Assembly (NCBI RefSeq): GCF_016458305.1
Contig: NZ_JAEMHL010000003.1
Span: 310,001-374,000 of the forward strand
Length of the DNA: 64,000 nt
From: Geomonas anaerohicana
Lineage (GTDB): Bacteria; Desulfobacterota; Desulfuromonadia; Geobacterales; Geobacteraceae
Direction: 5' to 3'
Every line of letters starts with the position of its first letter. Positions within the stretch are counted from its first letter, which is position 1. Under the pieces are notes generated by a model. The model saw only the letters and a program-made list of their open reading frames with translations. It searched no databases and had not been told where the DNA came from. This document shows positions 43,496 through 51,122 of this stretch, piece after piece. A program made the position numbers and the translations under genes.

Positions 43496-44896
43496 GTGGC
43501 AACTATTTACAGTTTCAAGAAGGGCGTCATGGAGCAGGTGGAAGGCGGGGTGGTCACCGAGTACCCCCTGCAGCTGGTGGTGAACGGGCGCGAGATGGCG
43601 ACCCTGATCGCCTCACCCCACGACCTGCGTTTCCTGGTCGCCGGCTTCCTGCGCCTGCAGGGTTTCGTCTCCAAGGTTGACGACTTCCTTGCGCTGGCCA
43701 TCTGCCAGGACTTCGGCGCCGCCAGCGTCACCATCCGCGGCGAGCTTCCCGAGCGTCTCAAGCCGGTGCTCACCTCTGGCTGCGGCACCGGGATCAGCTT
43801 CAACATGCCCAAGCCGGTCGAGAAGTCCGGCCCCTCCCGGGTGCACGCACCCGAGACCATCTTCGCGCTGATGAACCAGCTGGCCCAGAAGTGCGAAGGG
43901 TACAAGAGTCACGGCGGGATGCACTCCGCGGGCGTGGGGAGCGACACCCTGCTCCTGCATGCCGAGGATATCGGCCGCCACAACACCATTGACAGAATTG
44001 CCGGCGAGGCCCTCCTGAAGGGGATCTCGCTGGCTGGAACCATATTGGTCACCTCGGGTCGCGTCTCCACCGAACTGGTCGCCAAGGCGTCGATGCTGGG
44101 CATCGACCTGATCGCCTCGCGCACCTCGCCCACCGACATGGCGGTGAAGATGGCCGAGGAGGCCGGCATCACACTGGTGGGGTACGTCAGGGCCGATAGT
44201 TTCAAGGTCTACACCCACCCCGAGGCCATCAGCACCACCGGGCCGGAGAAGATCGCCGGGGTTACCGGCGTGATCCTCGCTGGGGGCGCCTCCAGCCGCA
44301 TGGGGAGCAACAAGGCCCTCCTGCCGCACAAGGGTGGGCGCTTCATCGAGAGCATCTACCGGGAACTCTCCGAGATCTTCCCCGAGGTGGTCCTGGTGAC
44401 CAACACCCCGGAGCAGTACCAGTTTCTTCCCTGCCGCAAGGTGGCCGACCTCTACCCGGGCATGGGCGCCCTGGCCGGGATCCACGCCGGGCTCGCCCAG
44501 GCCAACACCCCGAGCGTCTTCACCGTCGCCTGTGACATGCCGCACCTCGATCCGGCCCTGATCAGGCACATCGCCGCGCGTCGCGGCGACTGCGACCTGG
44601 TCCTCCCCAAGAGCGAGCACGGCTACGAGCCGCTGCACGCCCTGTACAACAAGAGCGCGCTGGCCGCGATGGAAGAGTGCCTGGAACAGGGGAAGCGGCG
44701 CATCGTCTCCATCCTGCCGCAGCTGAAGGTGCACGAGATTGCCGCCGACGAGGTGGCCGGCTTCGACCCGAGTTTCGACTCCTTCAGCAACATCAACACC
44801 CCGCAGGAATACTACGAGTTGAGAAACGGCGACAAGGCGAGGCCGGGCATCGAGAACCTCCCTGTCGCAGAAAAGGCACAGAAAGCGCAGGCCTAG
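43496..44896 (+). CDS. FdhD-MobA fusion: formate dehydrogenase maturation protein
   Basis: 466-aa fusion. Residues 1-about 245 form FdhD, the sulfurtransferase that passes sulfur to the Moco of formate dehydrogenases (signatures HSAGVGSDTLLLHAEDIGRHNTIDRIAGEA and VTSGRVSTELVAKA). From about 256 a MobA-type guanylyltransferase follows (VILAGGASSRMGSNKALL, VACDMPHLDP, EPLHALYN), which makes the MGD form of the cofactor. The FdhD active-site CxxC is reduced to C96-G-T-G, keeping only the first cysteine. GTG start at 43496 behind AAGGAG. Placement in the operon indicates dedicated maturation of this enzyme. Confidence 0.92.
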   Translation: MATIYSFKKGVMEQVEGGVVTEYPLQLVVNGREMATLIASPHDLRFLVAGFLRLQGFVSKVDDFLALAICQDFGAASVTIRGELPERLKPVLTSGCGTGISFNMPKPVEKSGPSRVHAPETIFALMNQLAQKCEGYKSHGGMHSAGVGSDTLLLHAEDIGRHNTIDRIAGEALLKGISLAGTILVTSGRVSTELVAKASMLGIDLIASRTSPTDMAVKMAEEAGITLVGYVRADSFKVYTHPEAISTTGPEKIAGVTGVILAGGASSRMGSNKALLPHKGGRFIESIYRELSEIFPEVVLVTNTPEQYQFLPCRKVADLYPGMGALAGIHAGLAQANTPSVFTVACDMPHLDPALIRHIAARRGDCDLVLPKSEHGYEPLHALYNKSALAAMEECLEQGKRRIVSILPQLKVHEIAADEVAGFDPSFDSFSNINTPQEYYELRNGDKARPGIENLPVAEKAQKAQA

Positions 44897-44969
44897 CCCA
44901 GGGGGCGGTCTGAACCAAGAGGCGTCAACGCAACAGCTCCCCGGCGCGGGAGTTCAAAGGAGAAGGTAA

Positions 44970-45143
44970 ATGTTTGGATTCGGTATGCCGGAAATGATCA
45001 TCGTGCTCGTGATAGCCCTCGTGGTTGTCGGCCCCGCCAAGCTGCCCCAACTTGGGCAGGCACTGGGCAGCAGCATCAAGAACTTCAAGAAGGCCTCCGC
45101 GGGCGAGGACGTGGTCCAGCTCAACGAGGAGAAAAAGGCCTAG
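44970..45143 (+). CDS. tatA: Tat translocase TatA/E-type protein
   Basis: 57-aa protein with the TatA/E layout: short N-terminal membrane helix (MPEMIIVLVIALVVVGP), the conserved FGFG...GP and KLPQLGQALG hinge/amphipathic helix (SSIKNFKKA), and a charged tail. TatA oligomers form the export pore for folded Tat substrates. ATG at 44970 with AAAGGAGAAGG upstream; too short to be noticed by length-filtered gene callers. As the last gene of the formate dehydrogenase operon it probably supports export of the Tat-signalled catalytic subunit. Confidence 0.92.
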   Translation: MFGFGMPEMIIVLVIALVVVGPAKLPQLGQALGSSIKNFKKASAGEDVVQLNEEKKA

Positions 45144-45171
45144 ATTTCTGCAGGCACATCAGTACTTTCAA

Positions 45172-45202
45172 GGCCCTGGGCGATCCCGGGGCTTTTTTTT
45201 TA
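45172..45202 (+). terminator. intrinsic terminator of the formate dehydrogenase operon
   Basis: GGCCCTGGG-cgat-CCCGGGGC stem (one wobble) followed by nine T. Confidence 0.85.
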
Positions 45203-45319
45203 ACGAAAGTCCTCAAGCAAAGACGGGTACCTGCCGATCTGGGAAGTAACCGGTCAAGAAACCGGTTCTGCGGTTTCGGTGGTGCTTGCAGCCGCCGTGG
45301 CGTGTCAAGGAGACGGCAA

Positions 45320-45781
45320 ATGTTGACGCAGTGGCATCAGGATATGGCGACGGGTAGCGAGGCGGTGGACAAGCAGCACAAGGAGCTGCTGCGCCGGGTC
45401 GATGACCTGCTCAAGGGGGCGAAAAACAAGAAGGGCGCCGACGAGATCGGCAGGTTGATGTGGTTTTTGAAGAAGTACGTCCGCTGGCATTTCCGGGACG
45501 AGGAAAAGCTGATGCTGGAAGCCGGTTTTCCGGGCTACCACTCTCATAAGACGCAGCACGAAATCTTTTTCCGCGAGGTGCTGCGGCTGGAAACGCTGCA
45601 CGCCGAGCAGGGGGACAACACCCTCATGATCGTCGCCGTCATTACCGCGATGTGCGAGTGGCTCCGCTCCCACTTCAACAAGCTGGACAAGGAGTTCATC
45701 GATTTTCTGAAAGAAACAGGTCAGAATGGCAACGGCAACGGCGGCCATAGCGAGAGCCCGGACGGCAACGGGGAGCAGTAG
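45320..45781 (+). CDS. bacteriohemerythrin
   Basis: 153-aa hemerythrin-like protein with a four-helix bundle and a non-haem diiron site. Expected ligands occur in order: His in the N-terminal WHQDMATG, VDKQHKE, WHFRDEEKL, HSHKTQHEIFF and the C-terminal HFNKLDKEF. Members bind O2 reversibly or sense it. ATG at 45320 with AAGGAG upstream. A Gly/Asn-rich tail (NGNGNGGHSESPDGNGEQ) extends past the fold. A hairpin AACCGGT...ACCGGTT lies upstream near 45250. A second hemerythrin is encoded near 62.1 kb. Confidence 0.9.
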   Translation: MLTQWHQDMATGSEAVDKQHKELLRRVDDLLKGAKNKKGADEIGRLMWFLKKYVRWHFRDEEKLMLEAGFPGYHSHKTQHEIFFREVLRLETLHAEQGDNTLMIVAVITAMCEWLRSHFNKLDKEFIDFLKETGQNGNGNGGHSESPDGNGEQ

Positions 45782-45833
45782 CGGGAGGTCAGGGCGCGGC
45801 AGGCGAGAGGGTAGGGCAACAGAGCATTTAAAT

Positions 45834-45867
45834 AAAGGGGAGCGCCGATTGATCGGGCTCCCCTTTT
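45834..45867 (+). terminator. intrinsic terminator of the bacteriohemerythrin gene
   Basis: AAGGGGAGC ... GCTCCCCTT stem then TT. Good stem, short T-run. Confidence 0.75.
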
Positions 45868-45895
45868 GTGTTTGGCTCTGCCGGCGTATCCAAGT

Positions 45896-45917
45896 CCCCT
45901 CTCCCGGAGGGAGAGGG
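45896..45917. repeat. family A palindrome (single)
   Basis: CCCCTCTCCC-GG-AGGGAGAGGG just before the SDR stop codon (minus-strand gene). Confidence 0.65.
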
Positions 45918-45926
45918 AGGAAGAGT

Positions 45927-46682
45927 CTACGACCGGTGCACTGCCAGGGGCCCCCAGGCTTGGTGCACCGACATCACCTCGACGCTGTTGATGTTGACCC
46001 GCGCCGGAACCGAGGTCACCCAGACCACGATGTCGGCGATGTCCTCGGCCCGTAGCGGCTCGGTCCCCGTGTAAACCCGCTGCGCCTTTTCGTCCTCACC
46101 CTTGAAGCGCACCTTGGAAAATTCCGTTTCCGCCATGCCGGGCTCGATGTTGGTGACCCGCACCGCCGTCCCCAACAGGTCGGCGCGCAGGTTCCTGGAG
46201 AACTGCTGCACGAAGGCCTTGGTGGCGCCGTAGACGTTGCCGCCGGGGTAGGGCCAACTTCCCGCCACAGAGCCGATGTTGACCACGTGGCCGCGGTTGC
46301 GGGCCACCATCCCGGGGAGGATGGCGCGGGTGCAGTACATGACTCCCTTGACGTTGGTGTCGACCATGGTCTCCCAGTCTTCAAGCGATGCCTGGTGGGC
46401 CGGTTCCAGCCCGAGGGCGAGCCCGGCGTTGTTGACCAGCAGGTCCACCTCGGCGAACTCCGGCGGCAATCCTGCGCAGGCGGCAGCAACGGCATCGCCG
46501 TCGCGCACGTCCAGGGTCAGCGTGTGCACCTGTGTCTTTCCGGCAAGCTCCTCCTTGAGGGCCTGCAGCTTGTCTCCACGTCGCGCGGTCAACACCAGTT
46601 TCCAGCCCAGCTCTGCCAGCGCCCGCGCGCAGGCGGCGCCAAATCCCGACGATGCTCCTGTAATGAGGGCACACTCTTCCAT
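45927..46682 (-). CDS. short-chain dehydrogenase, YdfG-like
   Basis: 251-aa classical SDR. Cofactor motif [15 protein letters not shown] at the N-terminus, LVNNAG, catalytic Ser in [14 protein letters not shown] and YGATKAF carrying the YxxxK pair. The region [28 protein letters not shown]-like matches NADP-dependent 3-hydroxy acid dehydrogenases of the YdfG type. The second of two in-frame ATGs (46682) is chosen because AGGAGG lies seven bases before it. Physiological substrate unknown. Confidence 0.88.
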   Translation of the reverse strand: [251 protein letters not shown]

Positions 46683-46964
46683 TCCCATTCCTCCTGAGGC
46701 TAGTCGCGCTGTTGCGCGCTATCTTAGTTGAGAACGCTTTCCAACACAAGATGTAGCTTGCCTGGTTGGCGCGTTGTCCTCAGTGCTCCCGCCGTCGGGT
46801 ATGTGCAGCGGCAGCATGTTATTTTTCGGTCATTTTCCCATGAAAAAACCCCGGCCTGGTCATTGCCGCCCCTCGACAATCGGGTAAAGTATTCCAGTTG
46901 TTTCACTAGGGGGATAGAATATCTAATGAGCCCTCGCGGGCAGAGCAAGCGGGAGGTGCACGCC

Positions 46965-47822
46965 ATGCGCAAAATCTCTCATAGCTGCGAAGTACACGCT
47001 GCGCTTGATACCGTGTGGAAACTTCTCATCGAGAAAATGGAACAGCCGCATTCCTACCTGCCGGGGGTGACCCAGTCGCGCACCCTGCAGCATTACGGCA
47101 ACGGTCTGCTGCGTGAAATAAGGGGGGAGGGGCTCCTGATCAAGGAGAAGGTGGTGCTCGACAAGCCGCACGGCGAGGTCCGCTACTTTCTCCTGGAGCA
47201 CCCGCTTTTTACCGGCCGTGTGGTGAACCGGGTGGTGCCCTCCTCGGTGCAAAGCCCGGTGGCACCGCAAGTGCTTACCATAGAGGTCGAGTGGGCGCCC
47301 AAAGACGACCAAGCCGAGCGGATGCTCCACGGCGATCTGCCGGAGCAAATCCAAAGAGAGGTGATGAGCTTGAAAGCTAGAGCGGAAGCACTGGAAGCGC
47401 AGGAGGCGAAGCCGCTGTCCACGCCGTACGCCTTCGGCATTACCATGGCGCTCCCCTTTGCCGACACCCTGCCCAGGGTGCACCAGGAGCTGCAAAGGGA
47501 GGGGTTCGGGGTCCTCTTCGAGATCGACGTGAAGCAGAAATTCAAGGAAAAGCTCGACAAGGACTTCCGCAACTATCACATCCTCGGGGCATGCAACCCC
47601 GGTCTGGCGTACCAGGCCTTCGGGGCCGAGATCGACATCGGCACGCTGCTCCCGTGCAACGTGGCGGTGTACTCGGTGAGCGAGTCCCGCACCGTGGTGA
47701 TGGTGATGGATCCTGTGGCGGGGCTCTCCCTGGTGGGGAACAGCCAACTAAACGAACTCTCGGTCACGGTCAAGCAGAGCCTGCAGCGGGTCATGGCGGG
47801 GCTGCACCCCGTTGCGGATTGA
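46965..47822 (+). CDS. SRPBCC (AtaL-like)-DUF302 fusion protein
   Basis: 285-aa protein of two domains. Residues 1-145 look like an AtaL-type SRPBCC ligand-binding fold (SHSCEVHAALDTVWKLLIEKMEQPHSYLPGVTQSRTLQ). From about 155 a DUF302 domain follows (YAFGITMALPFADTLPRVHQELQREGFGVLFEIDVKQKFKEKLDKDFRNYHILGACNPGLAYQAF...), including the conserved Cys in GACNP. DUF302 function is unknown. ATG at 46965 is selected by GGGAGGTG; an upstream ATG at 46926 is possible. The DUF488 gene begins four bases after its stop. Confidence 0.82.
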   Translation: MRKISHSCEVHAALDTVWKLLIEKMEQPHSYLPGVTQSRTLQHYGNGLLREIRGEGLLIKEKVVLDKPHGEVRYFLLEHPLFTGRVVNRVVPSSVQSPVAPQVLTIEVEWAPKDDQAERMLHGDLPEQIQREVMSLKARAEALEAQEAKPLSTPYAFGITMALPFADTLPRVHQELQREGFGVLFEIDVKQKFKEKLDKDFRNYHILGACNPGLAYQAFGAEIDIGTLLPCNVAVYSVSESRTVVMVMDPVAGLSLVGNSQLNELSVTVKQSLQRVMAGLHPVAD

Positions 47823-47826
47823 GGCC

Positions 47827-48180
47827 ATGATCCGGTTAAAGAGGATATACGACGAGGCGGCAGCGCAGGACGGGGTGCGCGTGCTGGTGGACCGGCTCTG
47901 GCCGCGGGGAATCTCCAAGGACAAGGCGCACTTGGACCGCTGGGAGAAGGAGCTTGCTCCCTCGGACGAGCTGCGGCACTGGTTCGGACACGATCCCGAG
48001 AAATGGCAGGAATTCCGGGCCCGCTACCGGAAGGAGCTGGAGGGACAGGGGACGCTGATCGAAGAGCTTGCCGCGCTGGCCGCAGGCAAGACGCTGACCC
48101 TGCTCTATGCGGCGAAGGACGAGGAGCACAACAATGCAGTCGTACTGAAGGAAATCCTGGAGGACTCCAGCATCGGCTGA
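47827..48180 (+). CDS. DUF488 family protein
   Basis: 117-aa member of DUF488, recognisable by RIYDEAAAQDGVRVLVDRLWPRGISKDKAHLDRWEKELAPS, HWFGHDPEKWQEFRARYRKEL and LLYAAKDEEHNNAVVLKEIL. Widespread small cytoplasmic family of unknown biochemical function. It starts four bases after the DUF302 fusion gene and is followed 34 bases later by the aconitase homologue, so these genes may be one transcription unit. Confidence 0.88.
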   Translation: MIRLKRIYDEAAAQDGVRVLVDRLWPRGISKDKAHLDRWEKELAPSDELRHWFGHDPEKWQEFRARYRKELEGQGTLIEELAALAAGKTLTLLYAAKDEEHNNAVVLKEILEDSSIG

Positions 48181-48214
48181 TGCCGCGGCAAGCCCGCGGG
48201 CTCAGGAGGCTAAG

Positions 48215-50152
48215 ATGGGAGACAACCTGGCTAGAAAAATATTGAAGGAACACCTGGTGGAAGGGGAACTGGTGCCGGGGCGGGAAATCGCCATCCGGAT
48301 CGACCAGACCCTCCTGCAGGATGCGACCGGCACCATGGCCATGTTGGAATTCATGGCTACCGGCATCCCCAGGGTCAAGGTTGGACTGGCGGCGCAGTAC
48401 GTCGACCACAACCTGTTGCAGACCGATAACAAGAATGCGGACGACCACGTCTTCCTCGCCACGGCGGCGCAGAAGTTCGGGGTCTACCTCTCCAAACCGG
48501 GTAACGGCGTTTCGCACCAGGTGCACCTGGAACGCTTCGGCGTCCCAGGCACCACACTTCTTGGCGCCGACTCGCACACCCCGACGGCCGCCGGTCTAGG
48601 ACAGCTTGCCATCGGCGCCGGGGGACTCGACGTTGCGCTCGCCATGGCGGGGTATCCCTTCCACCTCACCTGCCCGAAAATCTTCGGGGTGAAGCTGACC
48701 GGTCAGTTGCAACCCTGGGTTTCGGGGAAGGACGTCATCCTGGAACTCCTCAGGCGCCACACGGTGAAGGGCGGGGTAGGGAAGATAATAGAGTATTACG
48801 GTCCAGGCGTCGCCACATTATCGGCGACCGATCGCGCCACCATCGGCAACATGGGGGCGGAACTGGGCGCGACCACGACGGTATTCCCAAGCGACGAGAA
48901 TACCAGGGCCTTCCTGGAGGCACAGGGACGCGGCGACGTCTGGCGCGAACTCTCCGCCGACGCCGATGCGACCTACGACGAGCACGACGAGATCGACCTG
49001 TCCCAGGTGGTGCCGCTGATCGCCTGCCCGTCGTCACCGGACAACGTGGTGCCGGTCTCCGAGATCGAGGGGCTCAAGGTGGACCAGGTCATCGTCGGCA
49101 GTTCGGTCAACTCCTCCTTCCGCGATCTGATGACCGTCTGCCGTGTCCTGGAGGGGCGCCGCATCGCCCCGGGCCTTGCCTTCCACATCAACCCCGGCAG
49201 CCGCCAGGTGCTGGAGAACGTGGTCTCCCATGGCGGCTACATGATGCTCCTTTTGGCCGGAGGCCAGGTGCACCAACCCGGCTGCCTGGGCTGCATCGGC
49301 ATGGGGCAGGCCCCCGGCACCAACCAGGTCTCGCTGCGCACCTTCCCGCGTAACTTCCCCGGCCGCAGCGGCACCAAGGAGGACCGGGTCTACCTCTGCT
49401 CCCCCGAGACCGCGGCCGCAGCCGGCGTTTTCGGCGTCGTCACCGACCCGCGCAAGCTCTCGGAACTGCTCCCGTGGCCGGACGTGAAGAACCCCGACCG
49501 CTACCTGGTGGACGATGCCGGCATCCAGGCGCCGGCAGAGGACGGCGGCCCGGTCGAGATCGTCACCGGTCCCAACATCGTCCCCTTCCCGGAGTTTCCC
49601 GCGCTCCCGGACCAGTTCGACCTGGAGGTGATCATCAAGGTGGGGGACAACATCTCCACCGACACCATCATGCCGGCGGGAAACAAGGTGCTCCCCTTCC
49701 GTAGCAACATTCCGGCTATCAGCAAGTTCGTCTTCGAACAGGCCGATCCCGAGTTCGCGACCCGCGCGGCGGAGAAGGGTGACGGCGCGGTGGTGGGGGG
49801 CGAGAACTACGGGCAGGGCTCGTCGCGCGAGCACGCGGCGCTGGCGCCGCGCTACCTCGGCATTCGGGTGAAGATCGCCAAGAGCTTCGCCAGGATCCAT
49901 CGCTCCAACTTGATCAACTTCGGCATCCTGCCGCTGGTCTTCAAGGATCCCACCGACTACGACCGCATCAAGCAAGGGGACCGCATTACCATCCCGCGGC
50001 TGCGGGAACTGACCGAGAGCGGCGCTACGGAGATCCCGATTCGGGTCGCTGGCGCCGAGATTGTGACCCTCCTGAATGCATCGGAACGCGAGCGTCGCGA
50101 ACTGGTGGCCGGGGGGCTGCTCAATTCGGTAAAGGAGGAGAACCATGGCTGA
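48215..50152 (+). CDS. aconitase-family hydratase lacking one cluster cysteine
   Basis: 645-aa aconitase superfamily protein of the shorter, bacterial two-part type (domains 1-3 then the swivel domain from about residue 465). Family features include GADSHTPTAAGLG, GYMMLLLAGGQVHQPGCLGCIGMG with Cys357 and Cys360, GENYGQGSSREHAALAPRYLG and FARIHRSNLINFGILPL. The usual GSCTN segment, which supplies the third [4Fe-4S] ligand, reads GSSVN here with Ser297 in place of Cys. It may therefore bind a modified cluster or act differently from citrate/isocitrate aconitase. Overlaps the E1alpha gene by 8 bases. Confidence 0.85.
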   Translation: MGDNLARKILKEHLVEGELVPGREIAIRIDQTLLQDATGTMAMLEFMATGIPRVKVGLAAQYVDHNLLQTDNKNADDHVFLATAAQKFGVYLSKPGNGVSHQVHLERFGVPGTTLLGADSHTPTAAGLGQLAIGAGGLDVALAMAGYPFHLTCPKIFGVKLTGQLQPWVSGKDVILELLRRHTVKGGVGKIIEYYGPGVATLSATDRATIGNMGAELGATTTVFPSDENTRAFLEAQGRGDVWRELSADADATYDEHDEIDLSQVVPLIACPSSPDNVVPVSEIEGLKVDQVIVGSSVNSSFRDLMTVCRVLEGRRIAPGLAFHINPGSRQVLENVVSHGGYMMLLLAGGQVHQPGCLGCIGMGQAPGTNQVSLRTFPRNFPGRSGTKEDRVYLCSPETAAAAGVFGVVTDPRKLSELLPWPDVKNPDRYLVDDAGIQAPAEDGGPVEIVTGPNIVPFPEFPALPDQFDLEVIIKVGDNISTDTIMPAGNKVLPFRSNIPAISKFVFEQADPEFATRAAEKGDGAVVGGENYGQGSSREHAALAPRYLGIRVKIAKSFARIHRSNLINFGILPLVFKDPTDYDRIKQGDRITIPRLRELTESGATEIPIRVAGAEIVTLLNASERERRELVAGGLLNSVKEENHG

Positions 50153-51122
50153 GACCCTGAGGGAGCTGCTTTCCGAGGACGAGCTGCTCCGCTTCTACGA
50201 GCAGATGGTGCTCTGCCGCGAGTTCGAGGAGAGCTGCGCAGAGCAGTACTCCAAGGGGCACATCACCGGTTTCCTGCACCTGTACTCGGGCCAGGAAGCC
50301 GTCGCGGTCGGTTGCACGGCTGGATTGCAGCAAAAGGACTACATCCTGTCCGCCTACCGCGACCACGCCCAGGCCATCGTGCGTGGCGCCGAGCCCAAGA
50401 AGGTAATGGCGGAACTGTTCGGCAAGGCAACCGGGCTTTGCAAGGGGAAGGGGGGCTCCATGCACCTCTTCGCACCGGAGCTCAACTTCATGGGAGGCTA
50501 TGCTATCGTGGGTGGGCAGTTCCCTATCGCCACCGGACTTGCCTGGGGAAGCCAGCTGCTTGAAGAGGACCGCGTCACGGCGTGCTTCTTCGGCGACGGC
50601 TCGATGAACCAGGGGACCTTCCACGAGTCGCTGAACTGGTCGCGGCTTTGGGACCTGCCGGTCCTGTTCGTCTGCGAGAACAACTTCTACGGCATCGGCA
50701 CCGAGGTGCACCGGGCCTCCGCCCAAGCGGCGCTGCACCGGCGCACCTGCGGCTATGACATCCCCAGTGAAAAGGTGGACGGCATGGACGTCATCGCCAT
50801 GTACCAGGCCACCAAGCGGGCCGCCGAGTGGGTGCGGGAGCGGCAGCGTCCCTACTTCATCGAGGCGGTCACCTACCGCTTCCGCGGCCACTCCATGTCC
50901 GACCCCGCCAAGTACCGCAGCTCCTCCGAGACCGACGTCTGGAAGAGCCGGGACCCGATCATCAACCTTTCGCGGAGGCTCCTGGAGGAGGGGATAGCGA
51001 CCCAGGAGCAGCTCGATGACATCGCCAAGCGCTGCCTGGCCCAGGTAGAGGAAAGCGTCCGCTTTGCGGAAGAGTCCCCCTGGCCCGAGGATGCCGCGGT
51101 TTGGGAGGATATCCATGTCTGA
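50145..51122 (+). CDS. pdhA: 2-oxoacid dehydrogenase E1 component, alpha subunit
   Basis: 325-aa thiamine-diphosphate enzyme subunit. The TPP motif starts at GDGSMNQGTFHESLNWS and ends at CENNFYGIG; HLYSGQEAVAVG and SAYRDHAQAIVRG are family signatures. With E1beta it decarboxylates a 2-oxoacid (pyruvate, acetoin or a branched-chain oxoacid) and passes the acyl group to E2. Substrate is not certain; the closest overall look is to PdhA/AcoA. ATG lies inside the end of the aconitase gene, indicating coupling. Confidence 0.9.
   Translation: MAETLRELLSEDELLRFYEQMVLCREFEESCAEQYSKGHITGFLHLYSGQEAVAVGCTAGLQQKDYILSAYRDHAQAIVRGAEPKKVMAELFGKATGLCKGKGGSMHLFAPELNFMGGYAIVGGQFPIATGLAWGSQLLEEDRVTACFFGDGSMNQGTFHESLNWSRLWDLPVLFVCENNFYGIGTEVHRASAQAALHRRTCGYDIPSEKVDGMDVIAMYQATKRAAEWVRERQRPYFIEAVTYRFRGHSMSDPAKYRSSSETDVWKSRDPIINLSRRLLEEGIATQEQLDDIAKRCLAQVEESVRFAEESPWPEDAAVWEDIHV

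Noticed and set aside
45213-45240. sigma28-type promoter before the bacteriohemerythrin gene (TCAA ... GCCGATCT)
   Set aside because: The spacer is 16 rather than 15 bases and both boxes are imperfect; kept only as a weak lookalike.
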